Shown piece by piece: positions 33,874 to 42,794 of a stretch of DNA of 44,266 nucleotides. Both the position numbers and the translations under genes were made by a program. Origin of the DNA: Prevotella sp. (lineage in GTDB: Bacteria > Bacteroidota > Bacteroidia > Bacteroidales > Bacteroidaceae); NCBI GenBank assembly GCA_017443345.1, contig JAFSNR010000031.1, positions 1 through 44,266 on the forward strand. The letters are read 5' to 3'. The notes beneath the pieces are model-generated. The model was given only the letters and a program-made list of their open reading frames with translations, was not told the origin of the DNA and did no database searches. The stretch's first letter is position 1. The number at the start of each line of letters is the position of its first letter.

Positions 33874-36800
33874 TCACTTAATCACGACCTTGCGGCCATC
33901 CTTGATGTAGAGACCTCTCTGTTTCGGCTCTGCGATCTTCTGGCCGTCGAGCGTGTACCATCCACTCTTCACGGTCTGCTGATCACTGTTGACGGTGGTG
34001 ATGCCAGTTGGAGGTGTAGGCGTCGTCTCCTCATTGACATTGGGGTCTTCCGATGCTGGGAGTGCATTGCCAGAGGCCTCAGATGGCGGATTGACAGATT
34101 TAGCCTTTGTTACTGATACACCGACAGAGAACACCTTACCATGAGCCTTGTCGCGCTTACCCAGACGTGTGCCTGCACCTGTCTGCACCAGGTAGATGTA
34201 GCAGTAGGATGGCATTGCCACTTCGAAAGCAGTCTCCACCTTTCCTGCAGGAACAACTTTAATGGTACTATTCAGTTGCCCATTATTCGCTTCGGCAATC
34301 AGCAGATGGAACTCGTAGCCAGGGTCTATGTTAAGGTCTGTCTCGATGGTTCCGGTACTTGCGGGGAGCAGGATGGTCATACCAACAAACTCCTTTGCGA
34401 AGTCGTCGCTGCCAGGGAAGTAGCCCGTGTTGGTTGTCTGGTTGTCTATCACCTTTTGGGCTATGGTCTTCACCTTTTCATCAGTCATCGAAACGGTCTC
34501 GATAGTGATACCGACTCTGCCGTCACTATCGTCGACACTAATACCTTCATCAGAGTTTGCATCATTACTTTGTGGCAGTGTGATCAGCACATCCTTCACC
34601 ACGCTGTTTACAAGGTTGGGGAGTTTGGGTTCACCGCTCTCGTCTCTGATCACGTTGCCGTTTTCGTCCTTCAAATACAGCGTATTCAAGGTGAATGTCA
34701 CGGTCTCGTCGATAGGTGTCAGCGACTGTCCAATGGACAGCTCGTCAGCTGGGGTCGTGGTTTCAATGTTGGTTTCGTCCACGACGGTCTTATTCATCAC
34801 CCCATTCTTATACTCATACGTCGTCTTTTCCGGTAAGGTAAATGTCAGTTGTGATTTGCTGTCAAACTCTACGCTCTCGAAACCAGTGATGACGCTCTCG
34901 CCCTGATCGTTCTTGAAGTCTATTGAGCCAGGCACGTTGAAGTTGGTGGTAAACACCAGTTTACCCTTATTCTCAGCATTGCCCAGGTTGTTGAAGAAGA
35001 CCTTCTTCAGCTTGTTGCCTTTGTCACCATTCAGATATATCGTCAGTTCGTCCAGACGGCTCTCAATCACGAGATCTTTATTCTGATTGTTTGTGATGAG
35101 CAATATCTTCGAATTTGGGTTAAAAATGAAGGTCTGGGCTCTGTCGCCATAGACGTTCTCACAATTATCCTCCGTCACCTGGATTTCGCCAATCCAGAGG
35201 GGGTAGCCCTCGCCCACGCCTTTCTCTACGGTGAGTGTATAGCTGGCTTCTGCAGCTTCGTAGATGGTATTGCCAGCAAAAGAGGCTTTGATGGTGGTCT
35301 CGCCTATGCCAACGATGGTTACTTTGCCATCTTCAGCTATAGTTGCTACGTTCGTGTTGGATGAAGTGTAGGTGATACCCTGCAGACCTTCTGGCGAAAC
35401 AGTCAGTGTAGGTGCCTCGAACTCAGCCCCCATGGCGACAGTCGCCTTGTCCGTCGAGTATTTCAGTTCCGTCTTCACTTGATTGATGGTGAGTGTATAG
35501 CTGGCTTCAGCAGCCTCGTAGATCTCGTTGCCTGCAAAGGTTGCCGTGATCTTGGTCTCGCCCTTTCCAACGAGGGTTACCTTGCCTTCTGCGCTGATGG
35601 TGGCAGCATCCGTGTTGGATGAAGTGTAGGTGATCCCCTCCAGACCCTCAGGCGTTACAGTCAGCGTAGGTGCCTCGAATTCTGCACCCATTGTTGCCTC
35701 GGCAGTCTCAGCGGAGTATTTCAGGGTGGTTGTAACCTTGCTCACGGTCAGTGTATAGCTGGCTTCAGCAGCCTCGTAGATCTCGTTGCCTGCAAAGGTA
35801 GCCGTGATTTTGGTCTCGCCCTTTCCAACGAGAGTTACCTTGCCTTCTGCACTGATGGTGGCAGCATCCGTGTTGGATGAAGTGTAGGTGATACCCTCCA
35901 GTCCCTCAGGCGTTACAGTCAGCGTAGGTGCCTCGAATTCTGCACCCATCGTGGCTGTGGCAGTCTCAGCGGAGTATTTCAGAGTGGTTGTAACCTTGCT
36001 GACCGTCAGTGTATAGCTGGCTTCAGCAGCCTCGTAGATTGTAGTACCAGCGAATGAAGCCTTGATGACGGCCTCACCAGTGCCCACGAGTGTCACGGCA
36101 CCTGTGGTCTCATTGACAGTTGCCACGTTGGTGTTCGAAGATGAATACTTCACGCCCTGCAATCCTTCAGGTGTAACAGTCAGTGTCGGAGCCGCGAACT
36201 CGGCACCCATTATGGCCGTAGCCGTCTCTGCTGAGAACTTCAGTGTGGCAGTAGCCTTGCTGACGGTGAGGATATAGCTAGCCAAAGCGGTCTCGTAATT
36301 CTCGTTGCCAGGGAATACTGCCTTAATTGTGGCTTCACCTTTTCCTACTAACGTAACAACTCCCGTATTCTTATCTACAGTGGCAACTTCAGTATTCGTC
36401 GACTCATACTCGATGGGCACCAGTCCCTCAGGTGTAACAGTCAGTGTTGGAGCCTCAAACTCTGCCCCCATGGTAGCCTCTGCTGTCTCTTTCGAGAACT
36501 GCAACGTGGGTGTAGCCGAATTGATCGTCAGGCTATACGATGTTTTCGTATTGGTAGGATCAGCCTTATAGTTCGATCCATCCTTATTGGTATAGTCTTC
36601 CGCAGCAGCGGCTGTAACCTCCACTGTTCCTGCTTTCAGGATGGTCAGCTCTCCAGTGGTAGCATTGATGGTTGCCACTTCCTCGTTATCTACCGAATAC
36701 ACTACTCCGATAACATCTGCAGCGCCTGCTTCTGACATTTTCAGAACAGGTTTCGTAAAGGTAGCACCGTAGGTCGTTGTCAGTTCCTTGGCCTCTTGGC

Positions 36801-37488
36801 CATCAGACGTCTCAAACCAGAAGCTCACGTCAGCCTGATTGATGTCGAAGTTCACCGTCTTCGATCCCGTATAGAACGTTGTCGTCGTGGCGGTGATGGT
36901 GATGCTGCCTACGCCTGCGTTCACGTTGTCTGAATACATTACGGTATAGTCTGTTCCTGCCGTCAAATTAACGTCTGAAGCAGTCACAGTAATCTCTGGC
37001 TTGATGGCATCCCCAGTGTATGTGTATATCGTGTTCTCTGGAAGAGCAATCAGCGCATAGGTATCGAGATCCTTCAGCTGATGGAAGTTCGCCTTGATCT
37101 CATAGGTGAGGTTCGGATCCGCTTCGGCAGTGAACGTATAGCTCGACTCTGCTCTGGGAGTCGTGTTCGTACTCGCAGCCGTGATGGTGATAGGTGTACT
37201 GTCAATGCCAACTTCACGAGTCTGTGCCTTGTCACCGCTTACTGTCTTTTCTACGATAATGTCTTCAGCGGTGATGTAATTCCCCTCAACAGGCTTACAT
37301 ACAATAGTAGCGGTAGTGCCGTTAAAAGTGCACTCTACGATACCAGTTGCATCAGATGTGCTAGCCTCACCATCATATTGATAGCTTACCGTCCATTGTG
37401 GACTGCTAGTACCGTCTTGTGCAAAAGCTCCGATGCCCGTTAGCAGCATCGTCACTAAGGTGATGATTGATTTTATTCTCAGTTTCAT
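33874..37488 (-). CDS. Giant surface protein with tandem Ig-like repeats
   Basis: This 1204-aa secreted protein has signal peptide MKLRIKSIITLVTMLLTGIGAFAQ. Residues about 140-220 look like an MBG-type domain (YTGDAIKPEITVTASDVNLT). Then come six Ig-like (BIG2-type) repeats; the last five are about 86 aa each, with GAEFEAPTLTVTPEGL and SYTLTVSKVT per unit. Repeats 4 and 5 are almost identical in protein sequence (one internal difference). The C-terminal third has unrecognised domains, and the tail WYTLDGQKIAEPKQRGLYI-KDGRKVVIK is the shared T9SS-like motif. Likely a cell-surface adhesin or stalk. It is in tandem with the next giant gene (42-bp gap). Confidence 0.88.
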   Translation of the reverse strand: MKLRIKSIITLVTMLLTGIGAFAQDGTSSPQWTVSYQYDGEASTSDATGIVECTFNGTTATIVCKPVEGNYITAEDIIVEKTVSGDKAQTREVGIDSTPITITAASTNTTPRAESSYTFTAEADPNLTYEIKANFHQLKDLDTYALIALPENTIYTYTGDAIKPEITVTASDVNLTAGTDYTVMYSDNVNAGVGSITITATTTTFYTGSKTVNFDINQADVSFWFETSDGQEAKELTTTYGATFTKPVLKMSEAGAADVIGVVYSVDNEEVATINATTGELTILKAGTVEVTAAAAEDYTNKDGSNYKADPTNTKTSYSLTINSATPTLQFSKETAEATMGAEFEAPTLTVTPEGLVPIEYESTNTEVATVDKNTGVVTLVGKGEATIKAVFPGNENYETALASYILTVSKATATLKFSAETATAIMGAEFAAPTLTVTPEGLQGVKYSSSNTNVATVNETTGAVTLVGTGEAVIKASFAGTTIYEAAEASYTLTVSKVTTTLKYSAETATATMGAEFEAPTLTVTPEGLEGITYTSSNTDAATISAEGKVTLVGKGETKITATFAGNEIYEAAEASYTLTVSKVTTTLKYSAETAEATMGAEFEAPTLTVTPEGLEGITYTSSNTDAATISAEGKVTLVGKGETKITATFAGNEIYEAAEASYTLTINQVKTELKYSTDKATVAMGAEFEAPTLTVSPEGLQGITYTSSNTNVATIAEDGKVTIVGIGETTIKASFAGNTIYEAAEASYTLTVEKGVGEGYPLWIGEIQVTEDNCENVYGDRAQTFIFNPNSKILLITNNQNKDLVIESRLDELTIYLNGDKGNKLKKVFFNNLGNAENKGKLVFTTNFNVPGSIDFKNDQGESVITGFESVEFDSKSQLTFTLPEKTTYEYKNGVMNKTVVDETNIETTTPADELSIGQSLTPIDETVTFTLNTLYLKDENGNVIRDESGEPKLPNLVNSVVKDVLITLPQSNDANSDEGISVDDSDGRVGITIETVSMTDEKVKTIAQKVIDNQTTNTGYFPGSDDFAKEFVGMTILLPASTGTIETDLNIDPGYEFHLLIAEANNGQLNSTIKVVPAGKVETAFEVAMPSYCYIYLVQTGAGTRLGKRDKAHGKVFSVGVSVTKAKSVNPPSEASGNALPASEDPNVNEETTPTPPTGITTVNSDQQTVKSGWYTLDGQKIAEPKQRGLYIKDGRKVVIK
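35231..36527 (-). repeat. Tandem 258-bp repeats (Ig-like domains)
   Basis: Five in-frame copies start (plus-strand landmark GTGAGTGTAT or variant) at 35231, 35489, 35747, 36005 and 36266. Steps are 258, 258, 258 and 261 bp. A more divergent copy precedes them in the protein. Silent changes separate the two most similar copies. Confidence 0.93.
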
Positions 37489-37530
37489 ATTCTTGTATCT
37501 TTTTAATTATAATTCTTCCCTAAAGATTCT

Positions 37531-40500
37531 TCACTTTACAACGACTTTCTTCCCGTTGCGGATATAGAGTCCCTTGGCAGGCTTGGTGGTGAGCTTGCGT
37601 CCCTGCAGGTCATGCCAGCCGCCGTCAGCAGTCTTTTCACTTCCCGCTTCGCCGCTTCTCACTTCGCGAATCGCAGTGGCTCCATCATCACCGCCTTCGA
37701 TATAGTAGAATCCGCGTGTCCCAGCAGCAGTCACGCCGCTCAGGTCGAGGTAGCATTTCGCTGCGGGAATGTCTGTTCCCGATGTCACCTTTACGAACTT
37801 GTCTTTATAGAGCACGAACAGCTTGCTTTCCGTCGTGATGCCAGTGACGGTCTCTGTTGCATATTTCAACTTGCTGGCCGGAACCTCTTCAGCCGGCGTC
37901 TCTTCACTGGTGCCCATCTTTACATATACAGGCACACCCTTGGGGATGTAGCTGACGCGGGTCATCGTCACACTTGCGCCGCTGACTCCCGTGATGACGT
38001 AACCGACGATGCCGTCTTCGAGGGTCATGCTCCGCTCTACATTATAATAGGTACCCGAAGGTTGGGAGTCTGAAAGACCAAGCGTTTCCGCATTTCCCAG
38101 TCCGAGTATTTCCGAATCAATATTCACGTCGGCATTGGGCATCGTGAATGCGATCTTGGTGTATGGAGTACCGTCAGTAGGTGTCACCTGATCTATAGTA
38201 GCCTCTATCTTCCCATTGGTTGAGGCGTTCGTGATGGTATATTTGACTGTTTCACCACTCCCTGCTTCGGAGGAAAGTGCGATAACAACATTCTTTTCAG
38301 GAAGCGCAAGGATGGTGGTAGATTCGGTTTCCTCATTATACGAAGAAAGGTAGTAATCAGATACTTCATCTGTATCCTCAACCAAAGATCCAATGGTGAT
38401 GCTCTTCGTGCCAGCAAGTTCAATTTTGCCTATCTCGTCGGAGTCATTACCGATTCCGCGTTGTGTTTGGCCTTCCTTGGTTTCTTCAGTGTTGTCATAC
38501 TCTTTAGTGATAGTCTTAACACTGCTTTCATAGGTGTTGCTATTGAAAGTACATCCACTTGCACTTGGATGATAACCAACTATAGCACCTGCGTTAGTAT
38601 GATTTTCTACCGTAGAGTTTTTGTTTTCACAGGTCACTGTTGTTGTGCCACCGACAGTATTATTAGTGATAGTTGTAGATGAAGCATATCCTACAATGCC
38701 GCCTGATCCTAAATCACCATTGGTTCCAAAATGACTGCTTATAATATTCACGTTAGTGACTTCACAATTATTGATAGAACCACCACCAGTTGAACCTGCA
38801 ATGCCTCCTGCATATGAAACGCCATTGTTGATTGAATTCTCTTGTTTGCCAGTCACTGTGGATTCGCTTACAGAACACCCCTCGATGCTACCGCTACCTA
38901 ATGATGCGACAATACCACCAGCCTTCGGAGATTGTTGATGACTTGTTACTGATGAAGAGGTGACGTGACATCCTTGAATAATTCCGTTATTAAGTGTTAT
39001 TGCAATCGCACCTGCATCAGCACCATTAAATGTACAGTTGTCTAATTTGAGATTTTTAATAATAGTAGAACTGATATTCGCATTCCCAACAAATCCAAAT
39101 AAACCTGCGTCGCCACCCGATGGCGTGCAATTCAGACCACTGATAGTTTTGTTGTTGCCATCGAAAGTACCTGCGAACGGGTAGTTGCTGTTGGTGCCAA
39201 TTGGGGTAAAGCCTGAGAGACTTGAGCAGTCGTCAATGTCATTGGCAAGCTTGACAAATTCAGTGGTAATAATTCCATTATTGACGTATGAAGAGAAGTC
39301 ATTCAATTGGTCAGCCGTCGTGATGAGAAACGGATCTGCCTCAGTTCCGCTGCCTCCACCCAGGAGGGTTGATGTGACAGTCGCTGATGATTCTTTTACA
39401 AGATAGAACAGACCACTACCTGGTTCAACGTAAGTCTCGCCTGCAAAATTAGAAATAAAGCTATAGGCAGTTCCTGCAGTCAAGGTTAGGCTGCAAGCAG
39501 TAGCATCAGCAGCCTTCACAAAAGTCAGAGTTGGGCGTGTATTTAAATCTACAGCAGAGCTGTTAATTGCAGGCCCATTATCGTTAGAGATGCTATTCAC
39601 ACCAGCAAGGGCAATGGTCAGATTGTCACTTCCGCTCCAGTCAATGCCTCCCGTTATCGCTGCCCCATTCAGCGTCAGTGTGGCGGGGGTGCTGGTCTCG
39701 CTATTCGCAGGAGTAAAACTCATGGTTTCGCCAAGTATGGTGCTTGCGTTCGACTTTCCTACAGCCTGCCCGCCAATAGAGAGGTTATATTTAATATTCT
39801 TGTAAATGACGATTTTTTGATTCTCAGTTTCTGACGCTGCATAATAGCTGAAATACACCCAATTGTCAGAGATGGTAGAAGAATTGTCGAAGGTCTGGCT
39901 AAGAGTATAACCTGAAGTTATAGCATCCATTAGTGTCCCTGATTCGATATGGATACCATTCATGGTTAATTCACCAGCATCGGCATCAGTAGTTTCAATA
40001 GTCAGTGATCCTGACCCTGCCGTTTCTGTTCCTGTATATTGGAACGGTTTGCTATCAGAACTGATGCCGCTCATGGTATTACTACCAATCAGATGAATGT
40101 GCAAGTCACCTATTGAACTTTTTATTGGGCCATTAATCCTCGCCCCATTCAGCGTAAGTGTGGCAGGGGTGTTACTACCACCGGATTGGTCTACCACTAC
40201 CTTAGCAGGTGAGAAAGAAACTTTGTCGTCACCCAAAACATCATCTGCATTCAAAGCTGTTACTACTTTTTCACCAATTGTAAGCCCATATTTAATAACG
40301 CCAATCTCAAAATTATCACCATTTCTTGTTAAGCCAAGTCCTTCTTGATATGCAGGGGTCACAGCATTGAAAACGGATTGTTCTGAAACTAAGCCTTGTA
40401 TCTTTCCTGGTTCTTGAACATTTGTTTGGAATGTGATAGTATTATTGCTATTTCCCTTGAAGGCACAGATATTGCTGACTTGGCTGCCAGCTGCTTGAAC

Positions 40501-41433
40501 AGCATTATCTCCTACGAGATACACTATCAAGTTATCTAAAGAGCTTTCTATGGCTGCTCCTCCGTCAGTGGAAACCGTAAGAATGGCGTTGTTCAGCGTC
40601 AACTTTGCATGATTTGACCCTTCTGCAGGCGTGAAAGAAACCTTGTCGTCTCCTAAAATGTCATCTGCATCGTTTGCATTTACACCCGTCACAGGGATAC
40701 CTGCTACACTTAAGTAAAAATCTGTATCGTAGGTTATCTCGACCTGACTGATGGTAAAGGTTGGTGATGTTTCATCGTTACCATCTAGAGCTATCCATAT
40801 TTCCAGATCTCCATCTTTACTTCTTATGGTTCCAGGTGTTCCTGATCCTGGAGTGCCATTTGCAAAGAAGGACAGACCTTCTTGGTCATCAAGAAAAGTG
40901 TCAGAGGTCTTATTATCTGTGTATTTTTCAGCTGTCTGGTCACCTACTTCTATTTTCGCGCTAAATTCATCATCATCATCGTCTGCTTTAAAAGCATTGT
41001 CATAGGAAATAAACAACTTTACTTTTGAGGGTGTCGCTGGATAATTGCCAGGAATACGTATAATAAACCAATGTTGATCTGTTCTCGCTTGTGCCCACAG
41101 TGTAAATATCGCTTTACTTTCTGTATAAGTATAATTAAGTAAGGCCCCCGAATTTTCAATCGTAACATTACTGTCATAATTATAATAGTGAGGGGTGGAT
41201 CCCACTGTTTCTGTTTCATTAACAGTAACAGGAATAGTCTTTTTTCCATCTTCTAAGATAGTTGTGGCTGAAGCATCTGCCTCTCCTTTGTCAAATGTGA
41301 TTGTCTTTGTAACCGTTACCGTCTCTTGTCCCCACGCTGCACTTGGCAGGAGGAGCATGGTGAGGAGTACGAGTGCCTGGCGCAGGGCCTTTGGCAAATG
41401 TCGTTCGTTAAGTTTAAGTAAAGATCTTCTCAT
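37531..41433 (-). CDS. Giant surface protein with GLUG-like region
   Basis: This 1300-aa secreted protein has a long signal peptide (LPKALRQALVLLTMLLLPSA, then AWGQ). Three repeats of about 130 aa follow, each with a pattern of the type LTLNGA(A/R)I and an ILGD(D)KVSF-like block. Then comes a region rich in GGIVASLGSGSIEGC and GAIVGYHPSASG motifs, with DADDFSSYVNNG and FAGTFDGNNKTISGL lead-in, resembling GLUG repeats and right-handed beta-helix adhesins. The tail WHDLQGRKLTTKPAKGLYI-RNGKKVVVK is the same T9SS-like motif as in its neighbour. Probable adhesin; ligand unknown. Confidence 0.87.
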   Translation of the reverse strand: MRRSLLKLNERHLPKALRQALVLLTMLLLPSAAWGQETVTVTKTITFDKGEADASATTILEDGKKTIPVTVNETETVGSTPHYYNYDSNVTIENSGALLNYTYTESKAIFTLWAQARTDQHWFIIRIPGNYPATPSKVKLFISYDNAFKADDDDDEFSAKIEVGDQTAEKYTDNKTSDTFLDDQEGLSFFANGTPGSGTPGTIRSKDGDLEIWIALDGNDETSPTFTISQVEITYDTDFYLSVAGIPVTGVNANDADDILGDDKVSFTPAEGSNHAKLTLNNAILTVSTDGGAAIESSLDNLIVYLVGDNAVQAAGSQVSNICAFKGNSNNTITFQTNVQEPGKIQGLVSEQSVFNAVTPAYQEGLGLTRNGDNFEIGVIKYGLTIGEKVVTALNADDVLGDDKVSFSPAKVVVDQSGGSNTPATLTLNGARINGPIKSSIGDLHIHLIGSNTMSGISSDSKPFQYTGTETAGSGSLTIETTDADAGELTMNGIHIESGTLMDAITSGYTLSQTFDNSSTISDNWVYFSYYAASETENQKIVIYKNIKYNLSIGGQAVGKSNASTILGETMSFTPANSETSTPATLTLNGAAITGGIDWSGSDNLTIALAGVNSISNDNGPAINSSAVDLNTRPTLTFVKAADATACSLTLTAGTAYSFISNFAGETYVEPGSGLFYLVKESSATVTSTLLGGGSGTEADPFLITTADQLNDFSSYVNNGIITTEFVKLANDIDDCSSLSGFTPIGTNSNYPFAGTFDGNNKTISGLNCTPSGGDAGLFGFVGNANISSTIIKNLKLDNCTFNGADAGAIAITLNNGIIQGCHVTSSSVTSHQQSPKAGGIVASLGSGSIEGCSVSESTVTGKQENSINNGVSYAGGIAGSTGGGSINNCEVTNVNIISSHFGTNGDLGSGGIVGYASSTTITNNTVGGTTTVTCENKNSTVENHTNAGAIVGYHPSASGCTFNSNTYESSVKTITKEYDNTEETKEGQTQRGIGNDSDEIGKIELAGTKSITIGSLVEDTDEVSDYYLSSYNEETESTTILALPEKNVVIALSSEAGSGETVKYTITNASTNGKIEATIDQVTPTDGTPYTKIAFTMPNADVNIDSEILGLGNAETLGLSDSQPSGTYYNVERSMTLEDGIVGYVITGVSGASVTMTRVSYIPKGVPVYVKMGTSEETPAEEVPASKLKYATETVTGITTESKLFVLYKDKFVKVTSGTDIPAAKCYLDLSGVTAAGTRGFYYIEGGDDGATAIREVRSGEAGSEKTADGGWHDLQGRKLTTKPAKGLYIRNGKKVVVK

Positions 41434-41453
41434 AATGGTTATCGTTTATAATT
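41361..41453 (-). repeat. Direct repeat, copy at the adhesin start
   Basis: This copy covers the adhesin signal-peptide code and its 5' leader. It matches 41823-41911: 27 bp are identical at its left end (TGAGGAGTACGAG...GCAGGG on +), and TCATAATGGTTATCGTTT is identical across the start codon. The two copies flank the MNT gene. Confidence 0.85.
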
Positions 41454-41487
41454 TTTATTTCGTTGGGTTGATAATATAAAATGTATA

Positions 41488-41793
41488 CTAAACTGCAATG
41501 CCAGTTTGCATGACATCATCATAGAGGGGTGAATGACTGTCTTCTTCCATAAGAATGGGTTCGATCAGTGTGCTTACTTTGCGGACGTCACGCCACAGAC
41601 TTTTAGTCCACGTCCACCAATTGTCACCAAAAGAAGGCACAACTACAGCAACGTCAATGTCGCTTTCAGGGCGGGCATTGCCTTTGCTATAGGAACCGAA
41701 CATGTAGACCTTCGCTCCATCAGTGAAGCGTGGGGCAATTATTTGTTTATATCGGCGTACGAGTTCTAAAGCTTGCTCTTTATCCATTGACAT
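41488..41793 (-). CDS. MNT-type nucleotidyltransferase
   Basis: This 101-aa minimal nucleotidyltransferase has the catalytic motif GSYSKGNARPESDIDVAVV (Gly33-Ser34, Asp45, Asp47). Such MNT proteins are typically antitoxins that AMPylate HEPN RNases, or are found alone. No HEPN protein is adjacent here, so its partner is missing or elsewhere. A normal NTP-transfer role is possible. It lies between two direct-repeat copies of an adhesin 5' end, and its start is 18 bp after a truncated adhesin reading frame. Base composition does not look foreign. Confidence 0.87.
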   Translation of the reverse strand: MSMDKEQALELVRRYKQIIAPRFTDGAKVYMFGSYSKGNARPESDIDVAVVVPSFGDNWWTWTKSLWRDVRKVSTLIEPILMEEDSHSPLYDDVMQTGIAV

Positions 41794-41811
41794 TTCTGCT
41801 GTTTTGTCTTA

Positions 41812-41889
41812 TTATTCCATTCTGAGGAGTACGAGTGCCTGGCGCAGGGGCTTCGGTAAAATTTGTTTGTTGAGTAAAGATTTTTTCAT
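41812..41889 (-). pseudogene. Truncated copy of the adhesin signal peptide
   Basis: A 25-aa frame (MKKSLLNKQILPKPLRQALV, then LLRME) closely matches the start of the 1300-aa adhesin (MRRSLLKLNERHLPKALRQA, then LVLLTM) and then stops at TAA. The 5' leader is also shared. This is best explained as a decayed paralogue or the broken end of a duplication. A short leader ORF is an alternative. Confidence 0.8.
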
Positions 41890-41911
41890 AATGGTTATCG
41901 TTTTTTTTATT
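41823..41911 (-). repeat. Direct repeat, copy upstream of the MNT gene
   Basis: This is the partner of 41361-41453, offset by 462 bp. The spacer between the copies is the MNT gene and short flanks. Recombination between them would delete the MNT gene. Confidence 0.83.
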
Positions 41912-41947
41912 TTTATTTCCGTTAAATTCAACTTGTAATGTTGTAAA

Positions 41948-42358
41948 TCATTCTAAAGATGTTAGAAACTCTGTAGCAGTCATTACTGGGAGCTTAGAAC
42001 CTGCAAAGTCCTTGCCATTGCGGGTGATAATTGCGTCAGCCTTAGCTTTAAGGGCCGTATAATACTGCAGGGCATCTTCAAAATCATTAAACTGAGAGGC
42101 TAAAGCATCGTCGACAGTACGCTCATTAGTTGTCGCAACACGTGAGAGCTGGCGGAAATTCGATAGAAGATTACGCACTCCTTTAGAACCATGCTTCCGA
42201 AGGAGGAAGGAGGCTGTTGAGTATGTCATTGGTGAGACGAAGAGCTGTACCTGTTTGTTATAGGCCATTGTGAAAAGCCTTACTGCATCGTGACAGAAAG
42301 GCTCACGACGTTCTAGCAGGTCGACTACAATATTGGTATCCAGAAACAGACGTGTCAT
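41948..42358 (-). CDS. PIN-domain toxin, VapC-like
   Basis: This 136-aa PIN-domain RNase has D7 in LFLDTNIVVDLLE, the central NDFEDALQYY (Asp92, Glu95, Asp96) and the closing AIITRNGKDF (Asp117). These are the acidic residues that bind Mg or Mn in VapC toxins, which cut tRNA or rRNA. The second usual acidic position is not obvious. Its start overlaps by 4 bp the end of the gene at 42355-42600, a typical antitoxin-toxin coupling. In Bacteroidota such PIN toxins pair with small RHH antitoxins, as here. Confidence 0.88.
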   Translation of the reverse strand: MTRLFLDTNIVVDLLERREPFCHDAVRLFTMAYNKQVQLFVSPMTYSTASFLLRKHGSKGVRNLLSNFRQLSRVATTNERTVDDALASQFNDFEDALQYYTALKAKADAIITRNGKDFAGSKLPVMTATEFLTSLE

Positions 42359-42600
42359 TTGTATTTCTCCTCTAAATATTGGTTGTAAGCCTCACGTGCA
42401 TTTAAATCATCATCAGCGATGGGAGTACCAGCACCTAGCAGGCTAAGCACTACATCTGGAACAGGCTGCTCAGCAGCAGCCTTGTTATGGCCAATGAAGC
42501 GCAAAAGAAAATCTTCAATGACATCGGTAAGGTTCAACCCTTTCTGCTGAGCATAGGCTGAAGCTTGCTGAAAGATGTTATTATTGATTATTACTTCCAT
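42355..42600 (-). CDS. RHH-like antitoxin for the PIN toxin
   Basis: This 81-aa protein starts MEVIINNNIFQQASAYAQQK, a beta-strand plus helices pattern of ribbon-helix-helix antitoxins. The second half (AREAYNQYLEEKYK) is helical and acidic and probably wraps the toxin. It is coupled to the PIN gene by overlap. A -7 promoter element lies at 42659-42666. Repression of its own promoter is expected from the family, not shown. Confidence 0.82.
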   Translation of the reverse strand: MEVIINNNIFQQASAYAQQKGLNLTDVIEDFLLRFIGHNKAAAEQPVPDVVLSLLGAGTPIADDDLNAREAYNQYLEEKYK

Positions 42601-42658
42601 AATCCTTCTTTTTTGTTATTAATTCTACTTCAAAGGCTTTGATGAGCCTATTTGGGTG

Positions 42659-42666
42659 CAAAGTTA
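42659..42666 (-). promoter_or_regulatory. VapBC-like operon promoter -7 element
   Basis: On the minus strand TAACTTTG is present. No TTTG at 19-21 bp. The region around is AT-rich and would hold an RHH operator, but no clear palindrome is seen. Confidence 0.6.
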
Positions 42667-42741
42667 CAAAATATTTTTTAATAACGAGTGTATTTGATAC
42701 AAAATAATTATATTATTTTGGGCGATGGTGTCGGATTTGGC

Positions 42742-42776
42742 AAAAAATACCGCATTGCTCTCAAAACAATGCGGTA
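42742..42776 (-). terminator. Intrinsic terminator after the DUF5053 gene
   Basis: On the minus strand TACCGCATTG, a 9-base loop, then CAATGCGGTA, followed by TTTTTT. It lies 19 bp past the DUF5053 stop and ends the small operon. Confidence 0.9.
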
Positions 42777-42794
42777 AATGGGTAGAATCGTGCT

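Noticed and set aside
41488-42600. The MNT gene and VapBC-like pair as one three-gene defence system
   Set aside because: A truncated adhesin leader and an intergenic gap separate them and MNT lacks a HEPN partner, so nothing in the sequence supports a joint system.
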